A stretch of 64,000 nt of DNA from Multifurca ochricompacta (taxonomy: Eukaryota > Basidiomycota > Agaricomycetes > Russulales > Russulaceae), in the NCBI GenBank assembly GCA_022496185.1, contig WTXG01000043.1:1-64000 (forward strand). The letters are read 5' to 3'. Below the pieces are notes generated by a model. It had not been told where the DNA came from, made no database searches, and saw only the letters and a list, made by a program, of their open reading frames with translations. The position numbers and the translations under genes are program-made. Positions 1 through 11,616 of this stretch are shown here, in pieces; the stretch's first letter is position 1, and each line of letters starts with the position of its first letter.

Positions 1-233
1 GTGATCAGGTGTCATTCGCGAAGTTTACTGACGAACCTAAATGATACAAGTGGCTTTGGGCTTCGGAGCCCAAGACTACATGTGGATGACAACAAGGGTA
101 GAATAAGCGTCCCGTGAAGAGAGAAACATGTTCATATGTATGTATCTTTTTCGTTTTGCATCTATTGATTTCTCTGAGCCAGGCATAAATTCACACACAT
201 CTCTAATTCTTACATATGTATAAATATTTTTCT

Positions 234-2073
234 CTACGTGGATCTAGGTAATAGACTAAACAGAGCTTCGACCCCAACACGAGAGAGCTCGACGACCTCC
301 TTGACGTCCTTCACATGTGTCAAACTGATATTCAAGTGCCAGCTCCGAGTAATGCAGATAGCTGTCCATCGTCCAGCACCTCCGCCGTGCAGCGCCCTGA
401 CACTGCCATCAGGTTCTTGCTTTGGATCTGCAGCCATCGATTGGGGCCGCAGGGAATCCAGTACCACCAGGTGTGAGTGTACTCAGAGCATCGTGCACAG
501 GTGCCGCGGGGCGCGAAGACGGGGGTGGATTTCTCTGTGTCGGGTGTGTTAACGTCTCCCATGGAACGTCCCACGCGCGCGGCAGGTATGGCAAATGTGG
601 AAGGTGCAAGCGGGGGACCCAAAGATGGTGAAGATGGTGATGGTAGTGATGGTGGAAAGGAAAGGAAAACGACGCAGGAGTCGTACATATCCATCGGGGA
701 CTTGTCCGAGCCAACCATCCACAGGGCGCTCGAAAGCACACTGTCACCGATCATGGCAGTGATCTCGATTTCGATCGAGGACGATTTGCTCGGGTCGAAA
801 TGACGCGGGAGCTCGCACGACATTTGCGGCTTCTGAGGCTCGCTGAGCAGTTCATGATGTGCAATGGGGAGAAGGAGTCGTCAGCGTGCGGATCTATGCC
901 GCGGGGTGAACGTGAATCTGGTACTGCGCGGCAGCGAGGGTGAGGTTCAAGACACGGGTCTTCATCATCACATCGAGATCTTGCCACCGGTGGCCGACCA
1001 TCATGCGATCGGCCATCGGCTCTCGCATGCTCCCGGTGAAGTGATATGTGAGGATGCGGCAGGCAACCCAAGCGACCTGAAATCCCGCCCACATAAGCGT
1101 GAATACCACGGTCATCTTGGTCAAGACGAAGTAGGTGAATGCGAGTGAGACGATGTGCAGAAGCCCACCGATGGACCACATGAGCCTCCACCATATCGAG
1201 GTCCTTGGCTCAGCAAGGAGACCAAGGACGACCTTCTTCTCGCCGCCGGCCTTCTTCCATGTGGGCAAATCGCCGATGATGACATCGAGGTTTCCGATAT
1301 CGCCGAGCCTCCACGCAAGAAACTCCCTCGAAAAGTGATGATGCACCCAGAGACGAAGAAGAACGCGAAAGGGATGGCCAAAATGACAGCCAGGTGATGC
1401 GCGCCGTTAGTCCAGTAGCAATATAGTTCTAAGCACTTAAGCAGTGACAACGCGAGTGCCGGCGACTGGATGATGGTCGTGCGGACGCGTAAAAGTGGAT
1501 TTGGGATAGCTACGTAGACGGTGAGTGGATCACGAGGAAGAGTTTTTTTGAGCCCTTCAACTATGCGCATGGTCGAACGGTCGAAGGCATAGACGTCTTT
1601 ACATGAGGGGTGGTCCCTCGACAATGGTTCACTTTGTACCTTCTGTAAATAAATTAATTCGTTGGTGACTCCACAAGAGAGAGAAAGTCTACCCGCAAAG
1701 CATTTGCATCACAAGACACGCCCAATGGTTGATGGTCAAAAGTGCGCCGGACCTTGATTGCCTGGCTGGATTTGCGCGCGAGTTTCAAATCCAGTCCGAC
1801 CGCTCTATCGGAAGCAATACTCCTCAATCCCAGCAGCGATCTGAGCCACCCAGGACTCGCCCCGCTGATGAAAGCCTTGATAACAGAAGGGGCTCCGAAC
1901 ACACTGGCGATGCTCCAGACCAAACCAGCTGGTCCTCTCTCTCCCAGCGCGAGCGTCTCGGCGATGTCGGACCCGATGAGAGTCGTCAATGCGGCGAATG
2001 GGACGAGGCCGTTTCCGAGATTGATGGACTGGATACCCAGGTCGTCAGAGGTCACAGATGTGGAATTTGACAT
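234..2073 (-). CDS. Multi-exon hypothetical membrane protein
   Basis: I do not know its function. The chosen start at 2073 opens an exon (about 2073-1689) with motifs such as LGERGPAGLVW and SPGWLRSLLGLR, which I recognise from an uncharacterised Agaricomycete membrane-protein family. A 51-bp GT-AG intron (about 1638-1688) joins a second exon carrying VYAFDRSTMR and hydrophobic stretches (LAVILAIPFAFFFVSG, MWSIGGLLHIVSLAFTYFVL, VVFTLMWAGFQVAWVAC) that look like membrane segments. The frame changes near 1347, where one extra G in a GGG run would rejoin the two halves. An intron with a CTGAC-type branch site follows near 900, and the 3' exons down to about 234 are less certain. Exon borders after 894 are inference. 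The family is lineage-restricted, and no catalytic motif is visible. Confidence 0.6.
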
Positions 2074-3228
2074 GCTTGGTCGGATGTTACGCTCGAGGTT
2101 AGTGTCGAGATTATATCGACGGAGTTGGGGTGTTTAGAAGACAAAACAGAGATTGTATTCCTGAGTCAAGTACTCGTAGACACAAGAGCTCGAAATTACA
2201 GAACCAAGGGCTTGGAATACTACAGTTTAAATAGATAGGACAAAGTCAATGACGTCTATGTTGAATGACGTTGTATGCGTTGAAAATGCTGTTACAGTGG
2301 TCGAGAATGGTGGAGTGGAAAAGAAAGAAAGAAAGAAAAAGAAACAGTGAAGTACATGTATATCGGAGGTTCAAGAGACATGCATGAGCCTTGAGGTATG
2401 CTGCTGGTAGCAGTGACCGTGATGCGTACGTGACGCGTGAACTTCCGTTACAAACGGCGAACCGGCGTCTTTCCCTTCGCAGGTCTCGTCAGCAAACGGT
2501 CTCTCGGCGGGCGGTCCTCGGAAATGAGTATGTCGCCCAGTTCTTTAAGCACATAGCCTCAGTGGCAATGTCATGTAATTAGGTAATGGTTATAATACAA
2601 TATAATGGTCGATGAAGAAACCGCCTGGCAAGAACTGGCCAAGCTGCATCTTAGGCCTCAAGGTTGATCTGAGTCCTTGTGAGCCTCTCGGACACCTCAG
2701 CACATAACCGGGGTCCATGGTGTTCTGAAGCAACTGCCCCATCGTCGTGGCGCTTCATGAATTTTGAGTCCGAGATGGGCCAAGACCTATTGTCAAGTAG
2801 TCCGATACCCCAATTCCACGCAGGCTTCAAATCTTTAGGTGCCCTGCCCAAACTTGCACAGTTAATCTCCCCACAATCGACGACATCACCGTTCACTGAT
2901 AGCTATCTGGCATCCCAATTTAGCACATCACACGGAAAGGCAGTCAAACTCAGATTGAGGTTAGGCCGCCTCGAGGTGCCAGTAGGTGACAAGTGACGAG
3001 TAGATGGGGCTGTTGATGGTGTTGAAACATGAAAATTAGGGTCGTGTGTTCATGGCGGCTACTGCTATTAGTCTTGCAGAAAAATGGGTACTTTTTTACG
3101 AACCCATTATTTACCGGTAATTTACTGATAATTTACTGGGTCGCTGTGAGAGTAGTAATTTATCAGGTCATGTGCCCACGTGACTAATATATGAGTTCAA
3201 AAATTCAACTAAACTAAAAGCTCACCCA
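2074..3228. other. Gene-free stretch, no supported gene
   Basis: The CT-rich sequence upstream of the membrane protein gene lies at about 2090-2350. I see no convincing gene in the rest. The minus-strand ORF at 2651-2896 has no recognisable motif. I looked here for the missing 3' part of the neighbouring FAD oxidoreductase gene and found no recognisable remnant. Around 3100-3150 there is an AT-rich palindromic patch around TTACCGGTAA. Confidence 0.5.
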
Positions 3229-4231
3229 ACTCTCCCCCACCGCTGATATCCCTAAAGCGGTAATATTGTCACACGACATCTCTAAAGCGGTAACATTGTC
3301 ACATGACTGTGATTTGTAATACTATTTGTTTTAAAAAGGAAGTTATTGTTAAATATTTATTTTTAAAAAGGAAAGTTATCGTTGATCAACAAATCATCAT
3401 TACAAATCAAAGTCATGTGACATATAGGCACGTTTTCAACCTAATAGTGAAAGACCCCATGCGACGACCTCACCCCCTCACCTTCCCTCACACACTCTTC
3501 CGCTGCCCCCTCTACTCTGACCGTCGACAAAATCTCCAATTCCTGCCTGACTGGGCTCTGGAACTTGACCCACCTCCATGGCACATATTTATCACTTGCA
3601 AACCTTACATTGAGGATTTGCTCACCTCTATCCAGGACACACAGGCCTTCACAAGGCTTCATTCAGTGAGATGACCTCATGAGCTGGATTCAGTCTGAGT
3701 TAGTGATGTTGGGTAGTATGGGTAAGTTCACCTTTCTTCTCCAACACACAGGCTCTCTTCCCCTCTCTACTCCTTCTCTATTACACACTGTCTCTCTTGT
3801 TTCCCTTTACCAAGAGGTTTTGCACATGGTGGTCCTCACCCTTCTCTCATGTTCACAACAGTAGTTACTATGTACTAGTAGTAGCTGTGTGATTTGGGCA
3901 AGGCCCTGAAGTGCAAATAAAATCAATTTCTAAAATAAAAAAGATGTAATAGTGAAAATGCTTAACATCCTCCTTCCTGTCCATGCAATGGACAATAACA
4001 CTCCTGCTACAAAAAAATGTTTCAAGGCTTTAGGTGATCTTCCTCTTGTTGAGCAATATGCATGCAAATGATGTATTTCAACTGATTTGTAATAATTAAT
4101 GATATTTGTTGATAACTTTCCCTTTTAAAATAAATATTCAACAATAACTTCCTTTTTAAAATAAATATTATTACAAATCACAGTTGTGTGACAAAATTAC
4201 CACTTTAGGGAAGTCAGTGGTGGGGGAGAGT
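3229..4231. mobile_element. 1.0-kb long inverted-repeat element carrying a LINE 3' fragment
   Basis: The ends are inverted copies of each other. The left end starts ACTCTCCCCCACC at 3229. The right end is its reverse complement and ends at 4231. The similarity continues inward for about 180 bp on each side and includes CCTAAAG(C/T)GGTAAT, TGTGATTTGTAAT and AAAAAGGAAGTTATTGTT. There is no transposase ORF inside, so it is non-autonomous. The interior holds a LINE 3' fragment. Its right end abuts an FAD oxidoreductase exon in mid-frame. I could not find a clean target-site duplication, so the insertion may have come with a deletion. Whether it is a MITE or a fold-back element is not settled. Confidence 0.75.
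3441..3945 (+). mobile_element. 5'-truncated non-LTR retrotransposon (LINE) 3' fragment, copy 1
   Basis: The reading 3441-3674 resembles the C-terminal zinc-knuckle region of basidiomycete LINE reverse transcriptases (TLFRCPLYSDRRQ, then DLLTSIQDTQAF). It is similar to the better preserved copy at 12087-12506 (LLECPLYIQARVY, LLEFLQDTRAF). The 3' tail at about 3880-3945 has GATTTGGGCA, CCTGAAG and AATAAAATCAATTTC followed by A-rich sequence, which matches three other tails in this window. The fragment is nested inside the inverted-repeat element, and the 5' part is missing. Confidence 0.65.
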
Positions 4232-4235
4232 AAGG

Positions 4236-4771
4236 TACGTTGACCTTGAATTCGTTGAAACGAGACAAGGATATTTGAACACCTGGGGTTGAAGAGAAGT
4301 GAAGATTAGAGGTATGGCCTGCACTCTTAACCGCAAAGGGTGTCCGCGTCTGCCCCAGTATTTGCAACTGTCACGGCGACCCAAGATAACCTCGGTCAAC
4401 ATTCTGTGGCAAAGAAGTGACGGCGAAAGAGTCTACGCACAATCGCGCTCAAGTCTTTCGCACAACCAGGCTCAACGGAACAAGCAGAAGCTTCGGAGCT
4501 CGAGATGAACGAGTGCTCGTTGTCTGCGACGTATTCAGGTGAGGCTTGCTCTACTAGTCAGCCCGTTCGAAATGTTTTAACGAAGTGCTAGCGCTTTACT
4601 GGGATAGAATACTTGTGAGGCGCTTGACACAGAAGAAGCGATTTTTTTGCAAACGCCAAGATAGTCTTCATGCAGCCTGACGGTGTCGCCGGTTGAGACT
4701 TCAGGAAGACCGCTTGAAAGCGATGCAAGTGATAGGACACTAAAGACGAAAGAAATATGCGTCAAGAGCAT
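4236..4771 (-). pseudogene. 5' part of an FAD-linked oxidoreductase gene, truncated by a transposable element
   Basis: The start at 4771 gives a hydrophobic signal-like N-terminus and then SSASQVFYP. A GTAAAG donor begins intron 1. Exon 2 reads YVADNEHS and ACSVEPG. A second intron ends GTGACAG. Exon 3 reads RTPFAVKSAGHTSN and GVQISLSRFNEF and then runs straight into the inverted repeat at 4231. These motifs align one for one with the gene at 13732-15900 and belong to the FAD_binding_4 (PCMH/BBE) family. The family usually binds FAD covalently through the His of a GGGH-type motif; here the motif reads SAGH. The frame is open up to the insertion. The rest of the FAD domain and the BBE C-terminus are not visible beyond the element, so the gene is dead. 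Confidence 0.8.
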
Positions 4772-5448
4772 GTTGATCGTGTGAAGGGAAGGAGGGTAGG
4801 TGTCAGCTCAGCCCACTCCAGTCATACCAGAGCTCTTCTTATTGATGTGCGTTTAAGACGAAGGGAAGCTGTCTTGTTAAAGGATACTTGAACTAACAGG
4901 GAAACGATCATTGTCGGTAAATGGAAGCCAGTGCCAGCTTTGATCCGTATACCATTCGTTTTCTTCAACATCCCCTTAGTCCACTTCTGTGTGCTGAGAG
5001 AATTAGGGAAATGTCTCAAGATGGCTGATTGTAGTCCCAGACCCACGCAAAGGGTAAGAAATCCATTGAGGTGAAACTCCCAGTTGCGCGGTTTGGTCAT
5101 CGCCCTTGCAGTTTCAGGCGGACATTAGTTGCGAGCTTCCGAGTCTTCATGAACCAATCATATCGTCGAGAGCACTTGTGAACCGAAATCAATTTACGTA
5201 TGAATTAAGGCAGTCACGCCATGCCGCAATCATTTTTCAGTAAGCGCTTGTAGAAGACACCACAACGTCGATGAGACCATTAATTGAACTGGGAGCACCC
5301 ACCATATACATGCCTCCATGCCATGTGTTATACGCTTATTGAGACTTATTGAGACTTTCATTCACAGGCTAAGCCTAAGTAGTGCTTGCTTATCTAACCA
5401 AGGCATTATGTATTCCTCCACGTGACCTGAACTGTTGGTGGGTAAAGT
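4772..5448. other. Gene-free stretch upstream of the FAD pseudogene
   Basis: This holds the former promoter side of the truncated oxidoreductase. A minus-strand ORF at 4822-5100 has no recognisable motif and I do not support it as a gene. Confidence 0.45.
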
Positions 5449-5700
5449 TTTTTTTTTTTGAAATCAATTTTATTCGTGCTTCAGGGCCAGTGCCCAAATC
5501 CCGCAGCTACTACAGGGACATGGTAACTACTAGACGAACAGGGAACTAGTAGGGGAGACTACCATTGTAAAACCCCAATGGAGAAAAGAGCATTCAGGTT
5601 AAAGAATGGAGAGCTGTAAGAAGTGTAGGGAGAAAAGGAAGATCGAGTCCACCCGGGAGCTCGGTCCTCTATCCGGTCGCTACTGGCCCAATCTCAAAAC
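5449..5700 (-). mobile_element. LINE 3' tail, copy 2
   Basis: On the minus strand the sequence runs GTAGCTGCGGGATTTGGGCA, then CCCTGAAGC, then AATAAAATTGATTTC, and ends in an A-run (the T-run at 5450-5460 on the plus strand). This is the same 3' end as the LINE fragments at 3945, 12766 and 21545. The segment up to about 5700 has T-rich stretches comparable to the 3' untranslated region of the copy at 12510-12700. No coding sequence remains. Confidence 0.55.
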
Positions 5701-7740
5701 ATCACCCTTGTCAACGTGATTTGCGCCAGTTACAACCTCGTTCATTTGGGACCTCTGTTTCCGAGCTGTCCGAAAGAATCCTGTCAGTCAGTCTTTCATT
5801 CATTTTTCCCTCGCTCGGTCGTGTGTAATATCCTACTGCCGACTTGATTAAGCGCACAGAAAAACAGAATTTACATAGCCAACGGTTACCATTATTTGGT
5901 GCATAGGGTGTACTTGTGGTTGTTTTCTCAAACCCTGTTGGCCATCCCTTCTTAGCCAAAGAGGGATTCCCTGACTATCAGATAAGCGTTAATTGTTATT
6001 CTTCGTTCCTTTGTGTCTTCTGGTGCCTTCTTAGAGAAGGTAGGCACAATCATGAATTGGTGCTTAGAAGGAAAGGGGGGACCTCAGTGGGTTTAAAGAG
6101 CTTTATGGATGTTAAGGGTGGGTAAGGCAATGACAGTGATGTGTGATGGGTGACCGTCACCCAGTCTGATTGTTCCGTAAAGTTGGGAAAGTTTACATAA
6201 CTCAACTCATGTCGTAGAAACCCTCGCTCAGATTCCAAGAGTGCCATGTCATGGAGCGTGGTTGAAGCTCACGACAACTTTTCTATCTGATGGGTCAACA
6301 GGGTAATTTGCAATATGGCTACAAGTATATGATATTTGCGGAGCCAAACCTGGTGCAAGGCATGGGCGAACAAAAAGACAACGCTTCGCAAAGAAGTGAT
6401 AGCCTGCAGTCTCGTCATGATGTTAAATCTCAATGATTGGGCGCCGCATCACTTAAGGCAGATAGAGTGCCTCTGATGCAAGATCCTTGTGTGGTTTTGC
6501 ACGAGCATCGCCAATCCTTGCCGTTCTTCCCCTCTACGTCCATCCATAACGGCACATTGTTACAGGCAAAGATCACCAGAACGCTGGCCTCCGAGATGGC
6601 CAGCAAAACTCTCAAGCTCCTCCCTGCGTTGCGTCTTTGAACACATCAATCAAATGCAACTCCGAGAAAATGCGGCTCTCATACCTACATCTAACGTTCA
6701 CTCCCACGGAACTTAAGATTATCAATCTGAACTACTAGTTAGAACAAAATCGCCTCCAATCCTTCAATCCCCGAAAGAAGGGTCTCTCTAGCTTTCCGTA
6801 TGTTGAAGGGGCGATGTGTAAAACTAGCGTTTACCTCGGATACAGTGTGCCACCCTGATCCTAAGACATTCATTCATGTCCTCAAAGAACAGAGACGAAT
6901 CGGCTATTCGACATTTCCTACCTCCCCAACTTCCAGAACGTTGACAGAGATAAGAGCGGTATCCTCAGTTCACCACGCCGGAATACACTCCGCTAAATCA
7001 GGAGTGAAAATAAACTTCGCCTACGATGACGACCACAACTCACAGAAGGAAGCAGTGACCATTGAGGTACCCTAAAATAAAGTGATTTATCTTGCTTGTT
7101 GCGGTCAATATCGCGTGCATAATCCTTGTGGCACGCAAGATAGTTGTTAGCACCTTGCAAGTGAAGATTGAGTTTGCTGAATCCCAGACGTCTCTCAGGA
7201 CTAAAGCAGTATGCTATGAGGGGGGCGCGGCTTGTATTGTTACCAGGTGGGAGTTCCGATGCATTGGGGGGGACGGAGGTGGGGCACGTTGTGTATGTAT
7301 GTGCACGGCTACCACAGAAAAAAGCACAGGGATTGAATGGAAAGACACAGCCATAGGCATCTCAACGAAAGGACAGTCGCGCCGCCTTGTCGAGAAAAAA
7401 CCAAATCAGAGATCCAGAAAGTGCGAGTTCGCACGCACGCACGCACGCACGCATGCATTCACCCGAACCTGGGAACGATCTTGCCAGTGGTCTTGGGAAA
7501 TAGCTGTACCCGGCCTGTGCCAACTTGACACTCACATCAACAGCAGGACATCAAGCGACTTCCTATGCTCATTTTATCGTTCTTCGCGCTCATTAATGGC
7601 ACCTCTTATGACATGCACGATCTGAACTTGATGCAGCTAATTTAAGCAGAGGGAAGAGAAATATGATCGGGCTTAATGAACCGTGAGGGGCTGGAGGGAA
7701 GTGTGGGTAAAGTGATTGTGACGTTTTTTTTTCTCAATGG
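5701..7740. other. Gene-free stretch, no supported gene
   Basis: There are several short ORFs on both strands (for example 6430-6615 minus and 6800-7075 plus), none with a motif or splice structure I recognise. A short (GCAC)n tract lies at about 7432-7456. I see no RNA gene. Confidence 0.4.
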
Positions 7741-7753
7741 CCCAGTCCGGCTC

Positions 7754-7760
7754 TATAAAA
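7754..7760 (+). promoter_or_regulatory. TATA box (TATAAAA)
   Basis: TATAAAA lies about 85 bp upstream of the ATG at 7845, a plausible distance for a fungal core promoter. It supports transcription of the short reading frame that follows. Confidence 0.45.
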
Positions 7761-7844
7761 ACCCCAAGCCAGCGTGTAGCAGAAGTCAAACACCTTCAAG
7801 ATAAAGACGAAATATCACAAACGATACCTTCGAAAAGCAACGCG

Positions 7845-7976
7845 ATGCGCGCCTCATTGATCTTCTCCATCCTCTTCTTCTCTTTCATTGCCGCGGGTGC
7901 CACCCCTGTGAGACGTACGAGTGCGCCAATACCGCCTCTTCGCTCCTTACTCGAGCGCGCCACGTCCGATAACTGA
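7845..7976 (+). CDS. Possible small secreted peptide or first exon of a secreted protein
   Basis: A 43-residue reading frame starts at the ATG at 7845. It has a clear signal-peptide shape: MRASLIF, a hydrophobic core to about residue 18 (SILFFSFIAAGA), then a short proline- and arginine-containing tail. A TATA box lies upstream, and the leader between them is AC-rich, as is usual for fungal 5' UTRs. I do not recognise the mature part. The frame may instead be exon 1 of a longer gene, since a GTGAGA donor follows the codons ATP at about 7908, but I could not find a convincing second exon. Confidence 0.35.
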   Translation: MRASLIFSILFFSFIAAGATPVRRTSAPIPPLRSLLERATSDN

Positions 7977-8865
7977 TACTAAAGGTGTACTTGAACAGGC
8001 GGCCGGTTGTTGGCCGCAGCCGCTCATCAAAAGATTTCTGAGGATAAAGACACAGGCGCCGCCTACAAAGAGGCTCGATCGGAGGTTTTCCCAGCTTAGA
8101 GGCTTGTATTTTGTGTGTACGCGGTAGCGAGTCGAAAATCCCCCTACAAATGACTGACTGAGTGTTACAGGTCGGTAGGCCGTATCGCGTGGATCGTTCA
8201 TGAATTGAGGTCGGTTGTCCCGTGATTCAGGCAACTGATGCGTGCGCAAGGACGATATCAGTGAAGGTGTTATGTTTATCCATTTTATTCCTTTCCCTTC
8301 CTTTCCTTTCTCTCTCGCTCTCGATAGTTCCACGGCAGCGTCCTCAACGCGATATGACGTCCACTTGTATAGCATTCGAACTTCCACTGATTTCCCCCAC
8401 CTTCGACTATACTATATAAGAGTACGAGTACACATTTGCATGCGTGTGTGTGTCAACGTGTTGGGTCACGTGTGTGAGGTCAATTCTTGGTCAAATATCA
8501 TGCACGCAAACTAAATTCACAAGCAGCAGCACAAGCGGAGCTTTAGGAGGGAGCTGCGCTAGTAAATAAATTGACTTTGTTTAAAGAGCCATGTCAGCTC
8601 GCCCTGGGACGAGCTCTGCAGCGCCGGGAAATCTGGCGCGAGAACCTGCGGGGTGTGAAGGTGAACTCGGAGGTCATTGTCATTGACTCCATGTCATTTA
8701 CAACTCACATCGTATGCAATCGCACTTGCGACGTTGGTAGGTGAGGAGATGATCTCGTTCCCTTGCACATCGCTCTGCGGCGATGCGATCGTACTCGTTT
8801 CCTCAAGGAACTGTTTGATCCCGGATGAGCATGAAAGTTAGCGGTGCGAAGGTAAAAGCTGGGAC
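7977..8865. other. Gene-free stretch with pyrimidine-rich tracts
   Basis: This contains a TTTCC/TCTCT-rich tract at 8280-8325 and a short (TG)n run at about 8440-8455. I see no supported gene. Confidence 0.4.
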
Positions 8866-9012
8866 ATCAGGAAAATTACATCTGCTAGCATGACTAGAAT
8901 GACTAGAAATGCCCTGATAGACTACCCATAATAGTAATGTTTACCATAATAGACAGTCTAACAGGGCATCTCTCGTCATTCTAGTCATTCTAGCAAATGT
9001 AATTTTCCTGAT
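8866..9012. mobile_element. 147-bp MITE, ATCAGGAAAATTACAT family
   Basis: Terminal inverted repeats begin ATCAGGAAAATTACAT and stay similar for about 60 bp, including CTAGAATGACTAGAA and GATGCCCTG. GGAC lies directly before the left end (8862-8865) and directly after the right end (9013-9016), so a 4-bp target duplication is possible. There is no coding capacity. Two related pieces lie at 9740-9800 and 12798-12857. Confidence 0.75.
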
Positions 9013-9016
9013 GGAC

Positions 9017-9739
9017 ATACGCGGAGTGGATACAAGCCGAGAAACCAGGTTCTGTAAGTAGACGTTTGCGAGGCTTTTTTTCTTTTTTTAAAATCCGATT
9101 TATATTCCGCGTCGCGTGAAGAAATTACATGCAAGAGAGGTGATATCTACTTTAGATGCCCCATTAAATACATTGAAATGAAGCAACAGGTGGGCCAATA
9201 GCTAGATCACCACAGAGATGTTAGATAAAGGTTATACACGGTTTGCAAGGGGATAGAAAATGGTTATTTACCCACCGAGTATAAACAATTGAATCCGGCC
9301 GAGAATAGGGTGCTTTCATCGCTGTGTGCGGCGATGACCTGCTGTCGGAAACGTGAATACCTGAAAGAAATTTGCACTTATCTCGAGAAAAGAAAGTGAG
9401 GTTAGAAAGTTCATCGATATTTGTGGTGTGGTGAAGAGAAACGAGGAGGGAGCAACGTTTTCTTTTTGTGACGGATCCGCCAGCGATTGTGAAAGTACTT
9501 CGTCGGGGAAGGGGGCATTTTGAAGCCAGTCGCACCAGGTCACGGTGCGGATTCGCTCGAAAATGCGGAGGGGAGAGGCTCAGTCACGAACACGGAGGAA
9601 GCATATCATCAATTAATGTCGAGGTTGAGTGTCCAACAGGACTCGACGGGGGCCGCTGTGTAGGGGGAGCTGCTTTGGGGCGAGCTGAAGAGGCCCACAA
9701 TGCAGAGGGCGACTGTGACGAGAACGGCAAGGAGGATTC
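9017..9739. other. Gene-free or decayed-gene stretch
   Basis: On the minus strand between about 9735 and 9600 one frame reads a hydrophobic helix (ILLAVLVTVALCIVGLF) and then VESCWTLNLDIN before a stop. This looks like a membrane anchor whose 5' end was removed, because a MITE abuts it at 9740. I cannot name a family. The rest has no supported gene. Confidence 0.3.
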
Positions 9740-9800
9740 ATCAGGAAAATGACATTTTGCTGGATTGGCTAGTGCTAGCCATTCCAGCCAATCCAGCAAT
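9740..9800. mobile_element. Short hairpin-forming relative of the ATCAGG MITE
   Basis: It begins ATCAGGAAAATGACAT, as the MITE at 8866 does, and continues into a palindrome whose arms are TTGCTGGATTGGCTAG and its near-perfect complement. The second ATCAGG terminus is missing, so this is a truncated or rearranged copy. Confidence 0.5.
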
Positions 9801-11206
9801 CTGGATTCTCTGTTAGCTCTAGTGTCGGAAATGGATCAATATGGCCAGGTCGGATCAATCGCTAAGTGTGTGGTACTAACAAGCGAGTTGTGTGTTGTGC
9901 AGTAGCACACGGACTGTGTTTCACCTTCCTGTGAATACTTTGATACCTTACTTGATTAGACACAATCCTTTATTGTCTTGGTTACTATAAGCACACTCGT
10001 TTACAGTATTTAAAGGACGCTTTTACTGTACAGTTCACTTCAGTTCTGACCAACACAACTGAAGTGAGTATTTTGTTATCTTATCTTTACCTATGTAGCT
10101 AATGCGTACTAGTTATAACTACCATTCTAGGTAAAGACTAATATTATCAGTTCTGACCAACACAACTGAATTATAACTACCATTCTAGGTAGTTTGGATT
10201 ATCTAACCTCAGGCTGCGTTCTTTATCTAGTGGGCTTGTCTGGATGCTTAGAGCCACTTTTCAAATGTAGAGCTACTTTTCAGAAGTAGAGCTACTTCTC
10301 TTACCTTTCATTCAAATCTAGAGCTACTTCTCTTACCTTTTCTGGATTCACTTTTCTTTTTTTCTTACTCCGATTTTCACATTAAAAATACAAATCTATT
10401 ATAATATTTATACTAATACAAATTAGACTAAAGGGGACATATACAACTGGGGTCCTGGGAGTTGTGGAAACACAGTCGTGGAAATGCCAAAGTGAAAAAA
10501 AAACAAAAGATATTAGCTCCCAGCAGATCAGATGAACACAGAAGACTTACTAATGTTGTGTCCATCGCAAGTGTTTCACCAAACAGCATTTAAAAGATGA
10601 CAGCTCCTGGTCTGATATAAGTGACCAAAGTAGAAGGGCCTAGCAACAAAAGGGCATGCACAGAGAGAATGAACAGCACACCATAGCCCAAAGAGAACAT
10701 CAGGATGGGCTCAAAAACACCATCTTCCTGGGAAAATGGTAATGAGAGTAAGAGAGAGCAACTCAAGAATGAAATAGGAAGGGCATACCAAGTGCGACAA
10801 GTCAACAACTGCTCACAGGTAAGAGAACACCAAACACACTGCATACAAGTATGACAATGTTGCTGGAAAGATGAAATAGTAGAGCCTCACCTCTCTTCAT
10901 GACACCCACATGGTCAACTTGACTAAGTTCAAAGTTAAAAAGTTGTCAGCGATAGAAGGAAAAAAGAGCTTATATTTACCTTTCTGCATCTAGCCCTCAA
11001 TAAAGAGAAAAGATCCTGTCATGGAAGGAAGTGACATGGTGAGCATGAGTAACTTGGCCACAAAAGAGAGAGATGGAGGAAGAGGGAGAGGGAGATTGTG
11101 AGAGGGAAAAGGAGAAAGATAAATGTGAAGACGATGTGGGGAAGACAGCTTTTTGATTGGAGTGTGGAGTGAGAATTGTGCGTGCAGCGTGGAAAATGTA
11201 GTTCCC
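9801..11206. repeat. Decayed repeat tract including the empty site of a dispersed inverted-repeat element
   Basis: The interval 9825-10200 contains the same sequence as the element that flanks the chromovirus: GAAATGGATCAATATGGCCA near 9835 and ACTACCATTCTAGGTAGTT at about 10170-10190, here uninterrupted. A short A+T-rich tandem motif around TAGAGCTACTTCTCTTACC recurs at 10265-10345. No gene is supported. Confidence 0.55.
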
Positions 11207-11211
11207 ACACT

Positions 11212-11611
11212 TGTTGACACAGGACGTGTCTGGAGATGCTTCAGGCATCTGAGGATCGCTTCAGCTGTAGATTAGATTAGATTAGATTCCGGAGTATCGG
11301 ACTTTTTATGTTATCTTTATTACACTTCTTTCTCTTCATACTCAGCTGATTAGTGATGGACTTAGTAATGCGCAGTAAGCATGTGATATCTCTTTGGCCA
11401 ATGGCCTTTATCCCTCTCTGTTTATTGTCCGGCACTTGTGGACTTATTCCCAGTGCGCACAGACCATTTCCCCTGGCCCCCATGGGTATATAAGGGTGTC
11501 TGTTTTGTCCTTTACACTTCAGAGTTCTTCTTCCTCTGAAGTACAACTTGTCTTTTAGCCTAACCCGCTACTAACCACAGTCAGTATAACCAGCAGCATG
11601 ATTGTTTGACA
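11212..11611 (+). mobile_element. Solo LTR (family A), 400 bp
   Basis: It starts TGTTGACACAGG and ends GTTTGACA (TG...CA). It is flanked by a perfect 5-bp duplication, ACACT, at 11207-11211 and 11612-11616. It contains a TATA-like GGGTATATAAGGG. A second copy with a different 5-bp duplication lies at 29524-30038, which confirms the borders. No internal retrotransposon sequence is attached. Confidence 0.88.
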
Positions 11612-11616
11612 ACACT

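Noticed and set aside
894..1194. Overlapping reading frames on both strands
   Set aside because: They are shadows of the membrane-protein exons; only one frame carries family-like text and hydrophobic helices.
2651..2896. Possible 3' part of the truncated FAD oxidoreductase
   Set aside because: It is on the right strand and side, but I found no BBE-type motif (such as YFGWTNP or GTPL...DP) in any frame.
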